From the NCBI RefSeq assembly GCF_042242105.1, contig NC_092016.1, forward strand, positions 7,144,501 through 7,208,500: a stretch of 64,000 nt of DNA, given 5' to 3'. Both the position numbers and the translations under genes were made by a program. Below the pieces are notes generated by a model. The model was not told the origin of the DNA. It searched no databases and was given only the letters and a program-made list of their open reading frames with translations. The DNA comes from Pempheris klunzingeri. Taxonomy: Eukaryota; Chordata; Actinopteri; Acropomatiformes; Pempheridae. This document shows, in pieces, positions 1-14,159 of the stretch (positions within the stretch are counted from its first letter, which is position 1; the number at the start of each line of letters is the position of its first letter).

Positions 1-795
1 CAGACTGCACCGGTGAACATCCAGGGACTGGACATTGAGAGGGTGGAGACCCTCAAATACCTGGGTGTTCACCTCAACAACAAACTGGACTGGTCTCACA
101 ACACAGACGTCCTGTACAAGAAGGGCCAAAGTCGTCTCCACCTGCTGAGGAGACTGAGGTCCTTTGGAGTGTGCAGGACTCTGCTCAGGACTTTTTATGA
201 CTCTGTGGTGGCGTCTGCAGTCCTCTATGCAGTGGTCTGCTGGGGAGGAGGGAGCACGGAGAGGGACAGAAAGAGACTGAACAGGCTGGTCAGGAGGGCC
301 GCTTCTGTCCTGGACTGCTCCCTGGACTCCATAGAGGAGGTGGGTGAGAGGAGGACACTAACAAAACTCAAGTCCATCATGGACAACCCCTCTCACCCCC
401 TGCATGAGACTGTGGGGGCCCTCAGCAGCTCTTTCAGCAGCAGGCTGAGGCACCCACCCTGCAAGAAGGAACGCTACCGCAGGTCATTTCTCCCATCAGC
501 CATCAGACTCTTTAACACCAGCATCACTGGCTGATGTTAATATACTGCCTACCATCCATGCCATTCCATTCCTGTAAATATCCTATGGTGTAAATATTTA
601 TTTCATTTCATCACAATCCATATATTTATATCTATATTTATATTTATATTTATATTTATATTTGCTATTTTTTGTCTTGTCTATTGCTTTGTTCTTTCAC
701 TGTCCCTGTTTATATTGTTGCTGCTGTAACAAGAAAATTTCCCCCTATGGGGGATAAAATAAAGAAGTCTAAAGTCTAAAGTCTAAAGTCTAAAG
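1..795 (+). mobile_element. 3' end of an L2/CR1-type LINE, 5' part outside the window
   Basis: An open frame runs from base 1 to the stop at 532-534. It encodes the last part of a non-LTR retrotransposon reverse-transcriptase protein, with the typical teleost LINE signature GVCRTLLRTFYDSVVAS followed by LYAVVCWGG near residue 70 and the closing RSFLPSAIRLFNTS. A non-coding 3' tail follows: an AT-rich (TATATT)n stretch at about 618-665, a short hairpin (CCCCCTATGGGGG, about 741-753), and a terminal array of TCTAAAG units to about 795. In this LINE group the 3' hairpin and short tandem tail serve reverse-transcriptase recognition and target priming; that role is family knowledge. The frame has no internal stop here, so the copy may be fairly young. 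The exact clade (L2, CR1 or relatives) is uncertain. Confidence 0.85.
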
Positions 796-3700
796 AACCC
801 ATGACTTCACTGTGTCGACCCCAATTCTTACTTTCTAAACCATACCTATATCCTTGTGGTCCCTTATTTTTGTTCAGTCTAATATTATGTTTTTTGCTAA
901 CTTGGCTGTGGAGTTCACCTGAGTTGAGGCTTACAGTCAATGCTTTCTAGCCAAGAGGATCCACCTAAAAAAATGCTTCAGGTTATATTGCTTATGAACA
1001 TTGTTAGAGTTTAGGTCAGTCCAAGTGAAGGAGTCGGGCTTGTTTTCAGTGAGAGAGAAAGCTCTGCCTGGCAGGCTGAGGTCAGGGAAGAAATGCACCC
1101 TGACAGCGCCTGAGCCCCCTGAATAGGACGATGAGCTTGAACAGCTGGGGTGTTTTACACTTCAGAGGTCTGACCGTAGGCCTGATCTGTCAGCTGGCTG
1201 AGAGAGAAAAACCACAAAGCAGAGCCCCTCTGCTGTCATAACATGTCCACTAAAGCTACTGTACAAGACTGCCTACACGACTTTACCTTAAATCAAGGCT
1301 GTTTCTTTTTAAATCGCAAACCTCCTATCTTCTACTTCTGGCCACCTCATAGAGAAGATCTGTAAAATTAAGTGAGTGTTAATCTCTTCTGACCAATAAA
1401 GAGGGAGCTGAAGCAGCTTGGTGTGCCTGTAGATCCAATTAGTTCTGTGGCAAAGTGAGAAAACCTGACAGACAAAGCACACTTCCATCGGAGCCACTTA
1501 AAACGCTGTTGGATCGTAGGTTGTAGATTATTTCTTGAAACATACGCATTGCTTTAGACTGTGTCTGACACTTCCTGTCAGCAACTGTGAGGGAGAACAC
1601 TCCTGTAGGAACAAAGACAGAATCCTCCCAATGAGCAAAAAATGTTGGAGGAGTTTAGGGTGGATGGACAGATCAACAAAATGTGTGACTGACGCCATTG
1701 ACCGCTGTTTGCACCACAGTTTCCCTTTTTTCTGCCCAAAGTCTATGTTGGTTTCTTTTAATATGAACACAGTCTTTCTGCAACCATAACTAGGTAGCAT
1801 AGTAAAACCTGAGACATATAGATGGCCAATCAGTCATTGGTCAAATTGTTCTTTTTTGGAACGGGCTTCTGTTGAGGACAATGAAAACCAATGTCATCGT
1901 GCTTATAGTGGTGTCAGATCAGAAACATCTCATATTTGTAACGCAGTTTGGAGAGAAATATCTGTAGAAAACTTCCCCGGTCTGCTCATATTTAATCTAT
2001 ATTTACACAATCACTGATCTCAGACATGACAAACCATATACAGCCCTACAAATTTTAAGTTTCAAGTTTTATAACTTGCATATCTGTTACAGAGCGTCTC
2101 TAAGAGCATCAAAACCTCGTACCCTGTTTACTTTGCTGTTTCTTAAGTTTCTGCTTTCTTTTTTACTTTTGTAAGGCAAATAGCACCAGTACATATTTTA
2201 TCTGTTATCTGAAACAAACTTCGAAAGTATTTTTGTAAGTCAACAACTATTTTGCTTGAAGTGCAACAAAAATCATTTCGAAAATGGTTTTGAATCTGTA
2301 TTGGTGGTGAAACAGAGTGTGACCTTTGTGAGGCTCAGACAGCGGTGATTCATCAAAGTGCTCCCGCTAGATTTTCACAGCAGAACCTCCATGAAAACTC
2401 AGAAATCGACTATAAGACCACCAACAGGAAATCAAAGCGCCTCGTCACAACGCTCCAGGCATTAGACAAATGAAAAGTCAGTTCTACCTAAAAGTCCCTC
2501 TAAACTGCAGCTGGGAGTGTTAACACAGGAGAGAACTGGCTATGGAAAACTAAACTCATCAGCTGAACAGAGGCCCCAGGGTTGAAGTTCTCCTCATCGA
2601 TCAGCTGCTCTCATCTTTCCCTTTTAACTATAAATGGCAAAGAACAAAAGCTGTGGATTATCTACAGGCAGAGTCCATCAGCCCTAAAAGGAGGACAAAA
2701 CATGAAAGAAGCAGAGCTGCTGAGAGGATGATTTCACATGTGCACACCAGGAATGAAGCCAGGAAAACAGACTAGAGAGCTCAACTGGAATGAAAATATG
2801 GGAATGTAAAAATATCATCTTTGGTAAGGGATCAAATGCAGCATTGAGTATTAAAATCCCTTTGAGTTTTTTCCCTTTAAAAAAGTAGGAAAGATTACCC
2901 ATGAGAGAGATATTTTCAGTGCCATTACACCTTAGAATATTGTTAACATCTCTTAATTTAGAACCAGGAAGCTTAAATGAGGCAAAGAGTTTCCTTTGAA
3001 TGAGGGCGATACTTTATTGAACTGTCTGAAGTTAATTAATCAGGTTGATTTACATGAGAAATGAACATATTTACAAAAACTATGTTAGGGGGGTTGGTTG
3101 GAGCAGATGACAGTGTGTGTTCAGATAGAGCAAAAGAGATGAGAAGATTCCCAGACTAGTTGAATATTTAACACTCAAAACTTTGATTTAACACGATCTA
3201 ATCTGGTGAAATATGGTCCTAAATATCTTTCAAAAGAACATCAACTTTGTCAAGGGGTGTTTAAGACAACTTTAAGGCAATCCATTTATTTAGAATATGG
3301 ATCGTTTGCATGTACACGTGTTTTCTGTATCAAATTGAGATAAGAACCTTCTTACTCTATGAAAACTAAACGCTAAAAAGCTAAATGAGAACACCAATCA
3401 CCAATCACAAGAGTTTCAGCTTTGTTCATTTCGAGCTGCAAGAATTTGTGGAATATCTGATTGTTTATGTATGTGATGCATTCAAATAGTGACTTTGGGT
3501 CTCCAGGGGACAAGAATAGGTCTAGGTGCATTCCATCAGCGTAATTATGAGCAAGTACAGTATGCTGTCTGTCTGTATTACGTTGCCTGGAGCTGTACAA
3601 ACTAAACAGCAATGGACCCCCGAGGGATCCTCAGAGGTTTAAACCCAATTATATTTAAAAAAGAAGCGCCTGTTTACTTGTGGTAATCGACTGTTTGCTA

Positions 3701-6259
3701 TTTTATTCCCAAACATGATGAAAAAAAGAGTCATATAATGTGAACACTTTGTAGACTCGGTGTTCTAACAGGTTGAACCTCCTCCTCCTCCTCCTGTCAG
3801 TCAACACACTCAGTGTGTGTGTGTCTGTCTGGCTGTGTGTGGTCATGGTTTTAACTTTTAACTGCAGTATAATGTCTCTGGTCAACATCATCCAACACCA
3901 GCTTCACTGCACTGAATTGTGATAAGACTGAACAGCTCTCCGACAGCTTTGTGTGTGTGTGTGTGTGTGTGTGTGCGCACTCATGTGTGACCTGTATCTG
4001 TGGTCAGAAACAAATGATCTGTCCCGGGGGAGAGCAGATGAATAATGGATCTGACCATCTACAGTTTCCATCAGCAGCCTCGCTGGGCTGCAGCCAAACA
4101 CTCAGCGCCGACCATGTTAGTCGTGTTTTGTCAGCTGAACAATAAAGCAGGTTTTGTCTCCTGCTTCATCCAATCAGTAGCAGGCATCATATCTGTCCTG
4201 CTGACGTCATTTTGCGTTGACACAGAAGCTGCGGCAGAGGTTGCTTTAGGCAACGTTTGTCATGTTGATGGAAGATACGTGAATTTAGGGGTTGTTATTT
4301 CTGTAAGTTGATTTACAACAACCTGTCGAGCTGCGTTTATTTTATCCACACTTGTTATGTTTTCCTTGCACTGGCACAGGAAGAACAGACACAAATCTCT
4401 GAGCTGAAGAGTTGGAGAGTTGTGTTGTGGGTAATCTAGGCGCTAGACAAGGAGTTACAAAAGTAGAAATTTGTTTTGTAAACTCTTCATCCTGCATCTG
4501 ACAATGCTATACAAATGCAATGTCTTATTGGTTTGGTGCTCTTTAAATCTTATGTGTCTCATATGACATATTTGTATCACTACAGACATGAAAGATATAG
4601 GCAACACTTCAGAGGTCTAGAACAAGGTGAGCATTTTACTTGAAGGGACAATAAAGTAAAGTGAAGGGAAGTAAAGGAAAGGAAAGTTAAGTGTTCAGCG
4701 TTGGACAAATAGAGTAAACATTTGTAGAGAGACTACAGGCTGGGAAAAACAACAACAACAACACAAGTCAACAACTTTTGGAGCCTTTGGTGTTAAAACA
4801 TGACAAATGCATGATTGCACATGTGAAGAAAGTCTGAGCTCGATGAGCCAAAGCGTCTTACTCCAAAAAGTGTGAAACAGCTGCTGCAGCCCCTGTCAGC
4901 ATCTGGCTGCAGCCAATCAGCATGCAGGAGACGTGGAGCTAAAGTTCCAGAAAACAGGCGTCCGTCCATGGAGCCACCAGCCAAAGGGACTCCCCCCTGG
5001 TCCGGGATGCATTGCCATGGTAACAGATTCCATCTATTTGCCTTCAGAGTGTAGACAAATTAAAGTGCTACAGAATATCTAACCGGTCCAAAGCTCGACT
5101 TTGGGCTGGGGGTTTGGGATGCCAGTCATCACACGAGATGATATGACACTTACTGAAAATAAAGCTAGTTTTAGCGGCATTTATAAATACACACCTAACA
5201 CAAACACACAGGCCTACTAACCCCAATACAATGAAAAGGGGGAAAAAATAAATACCAACTATGAACAAATACTCATCTCAGTGAAAATCCTGTCTACTTT
5301 TTTGTCCAAGTTAAACATAGAAGTCAGGTGTGCATTTATAAGTATTACCATGGACTCATAACAGGGACAAACAATCGCTAAATATTGATCATAATAGACC
5401 ATCTTTCTACTATAAGGTTCAAATCTGTTGAAGTTGATAATAGCAAAGGCATTGTGCAAGACGTTGTGACGGTGTTTCCTAGTTATGTTTCCACCCACAT
5501 CTTCCGGAACAAATCAACAAACTTCTCCAAATAGCTGCACTCCAGCAGAGTCCAGTTTGAAGATTTAGGTTCTCTCTCACTGTAAAAATAAGTATAGAAA
5601 CGTAGCTTTGGAAACTCAGACAAAGAAATTAAAACTCATCAGACAAATGTTGAGTTCCCGATTTCACAAAAACAACTCTAGACAACTGCAGATGTCGTCT
5701 TAACTTTCAGTCCCTTTTCTGTATTTACAGCAGCTCTCAGCGCTGACGCAGGCGGTCCCATCAACACCTATTCAACTTCTAAATGTCTGCTGGGTACCTG
5801 CCCACTGTTCACTGTGTGCCAACCTCTGCTGCATCAATCTCAAACAAACCCTGCAGCTGAAACCTTCAAACTGCCTCTCTCTGTTCATCTGCCCGGCCGT
5901 CACATCCACAGTCAGCGGCATTCAGAGAGCGGCCGGGAAGTTTAGACAAAGAGCTCCCACTCAGAACGACTTGTTTACAGGAAGAGGAAGATTTAAAGGG
6001 AAACTGAGAAAGCTAACAACGATCTCAGAGACATTTTATTTATTTTATACCTTTGCTCTCAGCTATGCCAGCCTCCGCTTTATGTCTGAGTTGCTAAAGA
6101 GCAGAACATAAACAATGATGTATTTTGTCTTGGCTTAGTAATTTAGAACCCATAAACGTATGTAGCATGTGGCTGATGTTGGCATCAATCAGAGAACAAA
6201 GCGGCGGTGTGTCGCCCCCAATCGTTTTGTGTTCTAAAGTGAAATAAACCTATTTGCTT
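796..6259. other. Intergenic or intronic DNA, no gene recognised
   Basis: No open frame here shows family motifs or paired splice signals that I could recognise. Visible features are a CTC triplet run at about 3779-3795 and a (GT)n microsatellite at 3951-3975. If the minus-strand gene starting at 21,555 is real, this stretch may lie in one of its introns. The 5,700-6,010 part is less AT-rich than its surroundings and has no obvious repeat signature. Confidence 0.5.
3951..3975. repeat. (GT)n microsatellite
   Basis: Direct reading shows about 12 uninterrupted GT units, ending in GCGCAC. Confidence 0.95.
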
Positions 6260-6289
6260 TGTGGCAGAGACTTACATGACAAAATCCCT

Positions 6290-6535
6290 GTCATTCCAAT
6301 GACTGCCCACTAAATATGAAGCCACGGTCCGCAGCCAGTTAGCTAATCTTAGCTGAAACACTGTAAACGGTATTAACAGTTAGCCTGGCTTGGTCTAAAA
6401 GTAATAAAATCCAACAACCAGCACCTCTTAAGATCACTGATTAACATGTTGTATGTCATTGGTGTAACTGGCCAACATGAGAGTGCCATTAATCTTCTCA
6501 TCTGACTTTCCCAAAATGTCAAACTTTTGGTTTCA
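6290..6535 (+). repeat. Degraded copy of a common teleost dispersed repeat
   Basis: The stretch contains, in order, pieces I recognise from a very abundant percomorph repeat: 'aatatgaagcca', 'cagccagttagctaat', 'agttagcctggcttg', 'accagcacctctta', 'cactgattaacatgtt', then 'atgagagtgccattaatc', 'cttctcatctgact' and 'cccaaaatgtcaaac'. The full-length element as I remember it is a long palindromic, non-autonomous DNA transposon. This copy seems to have kept one arm plus the terminal segment and lost the middle. Assignment is from memory. Confidence 0.65.
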
Positions 6536-7857
6536 GAAGACTTGTTGTAGGAGTAAATACAGCAACTGTTCAGACCAGGCTACTCTTGTCTTTATTCTCA
6601 TCTTCCAGTTGAAAGGAAAGAAGCGGTTACACAATGGCTCTGATTGTGGACACAGGCTCATTCACTCACACCGTCTGGACAGCAGCAGCAGTGTGTCGAA
6701 CATGATAGCCCTCGCAGGATCCAACTAAGTCTGTTCGTCTGTGTGTCAGGAGTCAGTGCGTACAATCTGAATATGGAGATCAGCACTCCATCTCATCGGC
6801 CAGCAAACCTCTCTGAATACTAGCATGTTGTGACTGACAGCAGATTACCCTGTGTGGACAACAAAAGATTATCATAGTGAGGACTCAGTGTGTGACACAG
6901 AAAAACACCCTTAATAGACATTATAGCAGTTGTTTTGATTTTTTTCCCTCCTCCGCAGGACGAACTGGCAAAATTATGCTTCCATTTCACAAAGGTCCTG
7001 CATAAGCAACACACTCTGCATAGGAGCTTCTTTAAGGAAATGACTTCCCCACTCTGTCTGTGGCTGTGAGCTCCAGGCCCGTTGGTTTCCACTGAAGACA
7101 GGCCACAAATGTATAGTTGATCTTATAAAACAGCTAAGCACTGCCATTTTTAGCAAACGTTACTCAAACAGGTGAAAACTGCTCTTTTCTCTGGGACTAT
7201 TTTCAGTGGTGGATTAATCCACATTTGGTGCTCCAGTGAGTATCTGCAGCAGGATGGTGTGTGTGACTGACATGACGATGTATGTGGATGACTTCAAATA
7301 ACCTAAAGTGTGTGTCTGATTGATAAGATTAATAATAGTTTTTGAACAATGGAGCTTTTGAACAATACTTTTAGTATTTAGTAGTTTCAGTCTTTCGATG
7401 GGATTTATTGACAGTAAGAAAAATACAGAAAACTATATTTATACAAAAGGATTAGCAAACCCAAAGGGACTTATTTATTTGATTTCTTCATGTCATCTCA
7501 TTATGTATCATTTCTTATGCACTAGCATCCATGTAGTGATGAACATGTCCAGGCTGCTAAGAAGAACCAAGTGTCTGGCTTCTATTATTCACATCCTGCA
7601 GGGCATTTTTCATTGTTCAGTCACTAGGAAAGATTCACCTGTGAACCATCAACACTTGGCATGGGACTATTTTCCAACTTTAAAAACAGACAGATTGTCA
7701 GAGTACAGCATACAGTGCAAGTGTCTTTCTATGTGAATCGCATTCCTCCTTTTGAAATGGAATATATTTTTCATATAAGACACATTTTAAGCCTCAGTCA
7801 GTCTCTTGGTCCAACATTTTGCTGGAAATATCAAAGATATGAAATATCTCACCAGTG

Positions 7858-7945
7858 AGTGATGGATGGATGCATTACCTGGAAATATAATAGAAACATT
7901 CATGGTCAACAGGAGATGAACCCTGATGACTTTTACACGAGTCCT
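7858..7945 (+). repeat. Fragment of the 'cattcatggt...gatgaa' teleost repeat family
   Basis: The segment 'acattcatggtcaacaggag' followed by 'atgaaccctgatgac' matches the core I remember of a dispersed teleost repeat. A related fragment lies at 38,100-38,230. The assignment is from memory and the copy is short. Confidence 0.5.
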
Positions 7946-8758
7946 TTGGTACAGCTTTAGTTTGAGATTATTGTTGCATGGTAACGTTACCATTCAGCTC
8001 AAAACACAGTCAGATAATTAGGTCCAAATCTTTGTTTATCAGCCCCAAACGGTAATGATGAGTTGATACATAGTAAAGCTACAATTTCCCATGCCTTTTT
8101 TTGACAACATCTGACATGCACAAACTGAGACCAAAACTTGATTTGACCCATGTCACACATGAAACCAACCTGCCAGATTGCTGTTACCACACAGACTGGA
8201 GGAGCCTTTGAATGATTAAACTTCAATCAGGTCTAACAGCGTAGAACTGAGGACCCCACACTGAGTCTAAGATGTCCTAAACCCTTTCAATTTGGATTAC
8301 ATGGCCCATCCTCTATAAAACATTACATTTTTTTTACCTCACTAGTGCTAAGGATCTAAGCTTTTGCTAAATATTACATCAATGCAACAGTTTTCTGCTG
8401 TGGAATGGACATTGCAGCATCACCTGGTCTCTAGTGTGGCTGCAAGCCTTTACTCTTGTCTAAAAGGTTTGCAGGTTTCTACAGGTTACTGTCCTGAATA
8501 CCTGATCACCAAGGAAGGAGCACTGAGTTTCCTTCTTCGCCCAGATTTCCTCATGTATAAAGCATCTCTTCCAAGAGGAGCTGTTTTGGTTCCAGCAGAC
8601 GTGTTTCTAATCTAATCGTACACACGGTGACGAAACAGTTTGTCAGACGCCCAGAGAAACGCTTCTCTAACAGAAAAACGACTTAATTAAACACTGGAGC
8701 TGAATGGGTGAAGGAGAGTGCCAATGCTGTCTCCCACAGCAAAGACAATGAGAGAGGA

Positions 8759-8774
8759 AGTGTGTGTGTGTGTC

Positions 8775-8815
<41 letters not shown>
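8759..8815. repeat. (TG)n microsatellite
   Basis: TG units are interrupted once by TCTTAG near 8,773-8,778. About 25 units in total are read directly. Confidence 0.95.
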
Positions 8816-8818
<3 letters not shown>

Positions 8819-11800
8819 GGCCCCTTACTTAAATTATAAACTTTTTACAAATGGATTTTCTCTTCAGCGCAGGATTAAGATGAGACTGCTGCTCTTCATG
8901 ATGTCTCTAAGAACAGGAGTCTCTAGTGAAAAGATTATTTACTCTGTGAATTTGAGAGCTAATGCTACATTCAGCTCATGTAGGATTTCTAAGCTGCCAA
9001 CTGGGGGAAAACAGTCAGTAAACACTGAACAAATCCACAGATAATGGTGGTCCAAGCTCAAAGTTTAGAGTGAAGCCTACTGTAACAGCGATGTACAAAT
9101 AATGTTTAGTTCTAAGTTCTAAAGTCCTAAAATGAGTGAAGATAAATGGAAAAAATGTGTGATACAGACAGATGTTAAGTAATTTAAGTTTTACAGGTCT
9201 TATTTGCAATGTTCTTGATTTTGTCAAGCTTGAATACATTTTCTTACTTTTTGCTAAATAAGTGGTTTCCCTCCCTGTGACTTTGTGCATAAAAGTGTAT
9301 AAAAATCATAAAATTATAAACATGAAAACTTGTAGAAACACTGTTTGGTTCTTTACATTATTTTCCTTTTCAAAAATGTTTAAAGCAAAATGTACGTAGA
9401 TTTAAAAAAGTATTTGAAAATATTGACATTTTATAAAATGTTAAGAAATCTCTGTAGCCAAGTTTCCATCCAAATGTACCACAAATGTTCTAATCGTCAT
9501 CATCTTTGCGTGATGTTAAAGTCATGTACGGTAAAAACACGCCACGGTTTCCGCTTCAAATGTTTCAAACTGGCCCCACTGAACATTTTACAGCACGTTC
9601 AGCTGTGATGCCTTTCCTGTATCTGACTGGACGTAAGACTTCTAACTAAAATCTTCAAACATCTTTGATTGCATCTACATCATGTCCACAGCCTGTGAGC
9701 CACTGTGTTTGAACCACATGTTCCACTTCACTACAGACAGACTGTAGCTGTAAATCCCTGTAAGAATGACGACACTTTGCAGATTCACTGTCTCTGCTTC
9801 TTTGCTGCTGAGTGTGTTCTGTTCATTGCCCAGCGGGACACAGTCCGCCTCAGCTGAGCATCGCTGCTCTCTTCTTCCCAGCAGGCCTTGCTCTCTGTGT
9901 GTGGCCTTCACTGTGAACATGTAGAGTTTCACACATCAGCAGTAGAGCGCAGAGATACCAACACGTTCCATCTGCCTCTTAAAATCCTGATACTTTTGAA
10001 CTTTTCTGACACACAGACTCCACTGTCCATATTTACTGTCACTGAGGCCACCCTGTTGATTCTACAGTGTCTTGAAAAACACAAAATTAAGGTTTTAATT
10101 TGTCAGAAAATGAATGCAGGATAAACAAAAAAAAAAAAACCCCAAACACAAGCCATTGTATCTAAGCAGCTTACTCCTCAACTCAGATTTCTCACTCTCA
10201 AAAAATCAAAAGTCAGTTCTATCTGCAGCACGAGTTAAGTCTATGCAAATTGATTTGCACAGAAATTAATTTTAAATTAGGTGGAATCACACATTTGCAG
10301 GGCATTTTGGTAAAGATCTTTGACCAGGAAATCAATCAGAAGCATGGACCCAAGAATCTGTACAATATTGTTATAATCCTTTGTTTCAGATAAAATCCTG
10401 GCAGCATTTTTCTGTTGCTAGAATCTAGAAATTAACTTAAACTAGCGGTCTTTAAAAGTTATTTGCAGATGGTCTAAAACAACCTGCTCCATTCAAAGTG
10501 TCTCATATAGAGCAAAGAGCGAGCCCACTGTCCAGACAACCTTTCACCTGTCCTCTCTCTCACCCTCAGCAGGACATCCCTCCACCGCAGAGCTCCAGAT
10601 GATGTCAGCACCAAATCACCTGCAGGTCGCAACAGGAGCCGCAGGTCTACAGCCAAACACTAATTGCTTTTTTCACCTGCCCAAATCCACCATGCTGCTT
10701 CAGTGTAACCAGGCGAACATCATCAGCACAATCACCGGCTCATTAACAGGCAGACATTTTGTGACGGTGCCTTGGGGATGTCTGACTATTTTGAGGAATG
10801 ACCTAATTGAAATTAGCGGCAGGGGGTGGGACACAGAGGAAATTATGGATTTTACTTTGTCCTTCTTTAACCTTGACACACTTCTGCTGGATGTTTGTAA
10901 TGTAAACTAATGATGGCAGATGTTCCCTCCTCATCATTATCTGACATCTATTTTTATCCAAGTTTTCTGTCTTTGTGAGATTACCATTTGTAAGAGTTTG
11001 TTAGTGGAGGCACCAAACATAAAATAACAATCACAGATGTCTGACTGTCTTCAATATAATCTCTTTAATGTGTATTTATGGTATCTTTACTTGTGATTTG
11101 ACAAACACTTTTTGACAAACAAGTTTTTATTCATCTTAGTTTTGCTTGTTTGCATAGATGACTTTGCTTTTTGAGAAATCCAAACAATTCTAATTCAACT
11201 GATCTAAATTAAATCAGGAGAAAAACATATGAGTAGTGTACTGAGGTGAACTGTTACTGTACTTTGTCCCTAAAAATATCTACTCTAAATCAGCTCCTGG
11301 CGGTCCAGATGCAGCGGTTTGGTGGAAGCTGGTTAGTGCCAAACCTCCTGCTGTTCACCACCACCACCAGCTGCCTCCCATCCCACCTCCTACACGACCC
11401 AACATCCCCAATACCCACCCGGGGCTACTCTACCAGTCAACCATCCAGTAACATGAAGAGACATGGAAAAATATGACTGCTGCATGTACAGAAGGAGTTA
11501 CAGTGAGGGAGGTCATGTTTAAATTTTAAACAGAGGCTACAGCTGGCAACGAGCTGACTGACTACATGCAAGAATGATGAAATAGTCGAGTAGCCTGTTA
11601 ATACAGAAAGCATGATGAAAAAACAAACAAAACACACAAACTAACAATTTTCTGTTGAATTCATAGGAGAGTTTGAATAAGGGCTGAAATGTTTAGTCGA
11701 TAAATTATTTGTCAACCAACATCAAATTATTAATCAGTCAACATTCTCCAATTCTATCCACTCCACTGTGATGATTTGCTGCTTTTGCTGCTTTTTGTCA

Positions 11801-13019
11801 TTTCTATCAAATTTGCTGTTGACATTCATGGTCCCCAGAGGATTAAATTATTTTACAATGTCCTGACCTTCTTATCACACTTCTATAATTTTGTTAGACT
11901 CACAAAAAAGTTATCAAAATGAATGCAATAGAACCAGAGATAACATCCCTACATTATTCACAATGCAAATCAACAGCCAACAGTTTGCTGAGAGATTTGT
12001 TCAGATAGCAGTTATTGATGTGCCTTGGGCCGCTAGCCCCAACCAACACTGACTCATGTGATATCACTGGAAGACATTTCAGACTTCGCAAAGCTCCTTC
12101 TGGAGCCCCAAAAGGATTTATACAGCTTTTTCACATATGCAGTTGTACTTCTTGTAAACAAGTTCCCCTTTACTGGCAGCATCAGGACAAAATTTCCACT
12201 TGGATGTAAAAATATCAAAATCCAACAGGCAGATTTCAATGAAATGTCCGGACTCCACATTTTTAGTCCACTTGCAGCAAGAGTATATAACATCAAACCA
12301 GACATTTTAAGGTGCAATGAACAGTGCATCCTGCCACAACTGCGGCTTTAGACTGGATGTTATCTGTAAAATAAATAAATTGTCCAAATATCTGAAAAAG
12401 ACCAGAACAACAACATCATAGCAATATTGTAGAGACACATCTCTTCTCTGACAGAGACCCGTGGGCCGAACAGCACATCTGGTATTTATCAGCTTTGGTT
12501 TCATCCCAAATCAATTTCAGCTGTTGTCAGACAATGTGAAAACTTCCTATCTGCTTCCAATTAGATCTAACTGCTATAATTGTCTGGTGCTTGACAGACC
12601 AATAGGATTAACCTTTCACAGCTTTCACACGTCTCTCTCTGCAGAGTGCAGCTATTCTTTTTCTCCCCACTCTTTCCGATCTTTGGTCAACAGCTCAGGT
12701 GTGTCAACACGACCTGAGGCCTGGCTCTGAGGAGCTAACACATACAGAACCAGTCTGACCAGGAGGAGCCGAGGAGTGAGCGCATCTGCAGGAAGCATCT
12801 GCTCAGTGCGATACGAGTCTGAAGCTGCAGGTCAAACTGACAGCTGACCTCTGCAGAGGTATTTATCTTCACAACAGACACACCTCATCAAAGACTTTAG
12901 CTCAAACTGAAGCCCTCAGAAATGACACCAAAATTTAACATGTCTTAGCATTGGACTTTTGTTAGATGTTCAGAATTAATCATAGCAGACAGACAAGCTG
13001 GTGAAGAAAGTTTAACATC

Positions 13020-13150
13020 TCGCAGCTAGAGGTGTTGGTGTCAGGTGTTGGTGGAGACCAAATAAGAGCTAAAAGAGAGTGAATATGGGGATGATGATAT
13101 TACTTTGTGTCTACAGGATGTGAAAGTAGACACGGTTTGCTAACATGCTA
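13020..13150 (+). repeat. Fragment of the 'gctaacatgct' teleost repeat family
   Basis: It contains 'cagctagaggtg', 'ggtggagaccaaat', 'gagctaaaagagagtgaat' and 'gtttgctaacatgct'. These match a widespread percomorph repeat as I remember it. An inverted counterpart lies at about 19,410-19,560. Confidence 0.55.
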
Positions 13151-14159
13151 CCATATCAACTTTACAAGGTTAGAATCTGGGTTTATTGGCTTGTTAATAT
13201 GCCCCCAAGAGACCAGAAAATCCATTACTTCTATGTGAAATGTACTTGTTAGTCCAGTGTTTCGCATTGTCGCAAAAACCCAACATATCTGGGTCTCTTT
13301 TCTGCTCTTTTTCCTTCTTCTCTTACTTCTTTGGAGACTTTGGAGCCCTGACATGGTGTTGTACAACTCGACCCCCTGCTACTGTTAGCTTGTAATGTCG
13401 GTGATCGAGGAATTTAAGCTCATTCTGCTGCTGCACTCAATGGAGGCTGATCTGGATAAGAGGATCAGACTAATGCCTAAAATGTAAATGTAAATGTTCT
13501 GTAAATACTTGAAAAGCCTTGTTGAGGCCCATCGAATCCTTTTGTGCAAGCCAACATCTGCCTAAAGCGTCTCCACATTCACCTGCTTAGATCCCCTCCA
13601 CCAGCCAGTGAATGGGGAAGAAAAGGAGCGAATCGGCCCTTTTAATGAGGAGGACTTTGACTGACCCGCGTCCTCCACGCAGGCCTTTTATCGCTGGCCT
13701 TTTTCTGCGTCACTTTTTGGGATTTCACATTCAGCAGTTTGAGAGATGAGGGCCATCGAACATCCAGGATCGAAGAGAGACCACACACTCACAGGCAGCT
13801 GAGGAGTGGAGAAAACAGGGAGAAAAGTGGAGGACAAATCAAATGGCTCTCCACCAGCTACTCTACGGGGGGCTCCACTTGTTCTCTGCTGCAATAGGCC
13901 CCGGTGAGAGTAGCCCCCCTTTCAGAGATGCTGTGGGCCACCCGGATCTGCCCCGTCATCCATTACAGCGTCCAGAGCAGTGGTGAACACCGCGGAGGAG
14001 GAGGAGGAAGGGGGGGTGGCGGTGATGGTGGCAGAGCACCAGGCGGACACCAGCAGAGACAAGATGGTTGGCTAACCCAAAAAAAAATAAAAAAACACCC
14101 TCGCCACCCCTCATCCCTCACCCACCCAAAAACGAGAGAGGAGACAAATGAGAAGGAGG

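Larger units (their letters stand above)
6540..14159. other. Long non-coding stretch
   Basis: Only short open frames without recognisable domains occur. It includes fragments of a dispersed repeat at 7,858-7,945 and 13,020-13,150, and a (TG)n microsatellite at 8,759-8,815. A less AT-rich, repeat-free-looking block at about 13,560-13,980 could be a conserved non-coding element. If the signal-peptide exon at 21.5 kb is real, this is probably intron or downstream flank of that gene. Confidence 0.45.
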
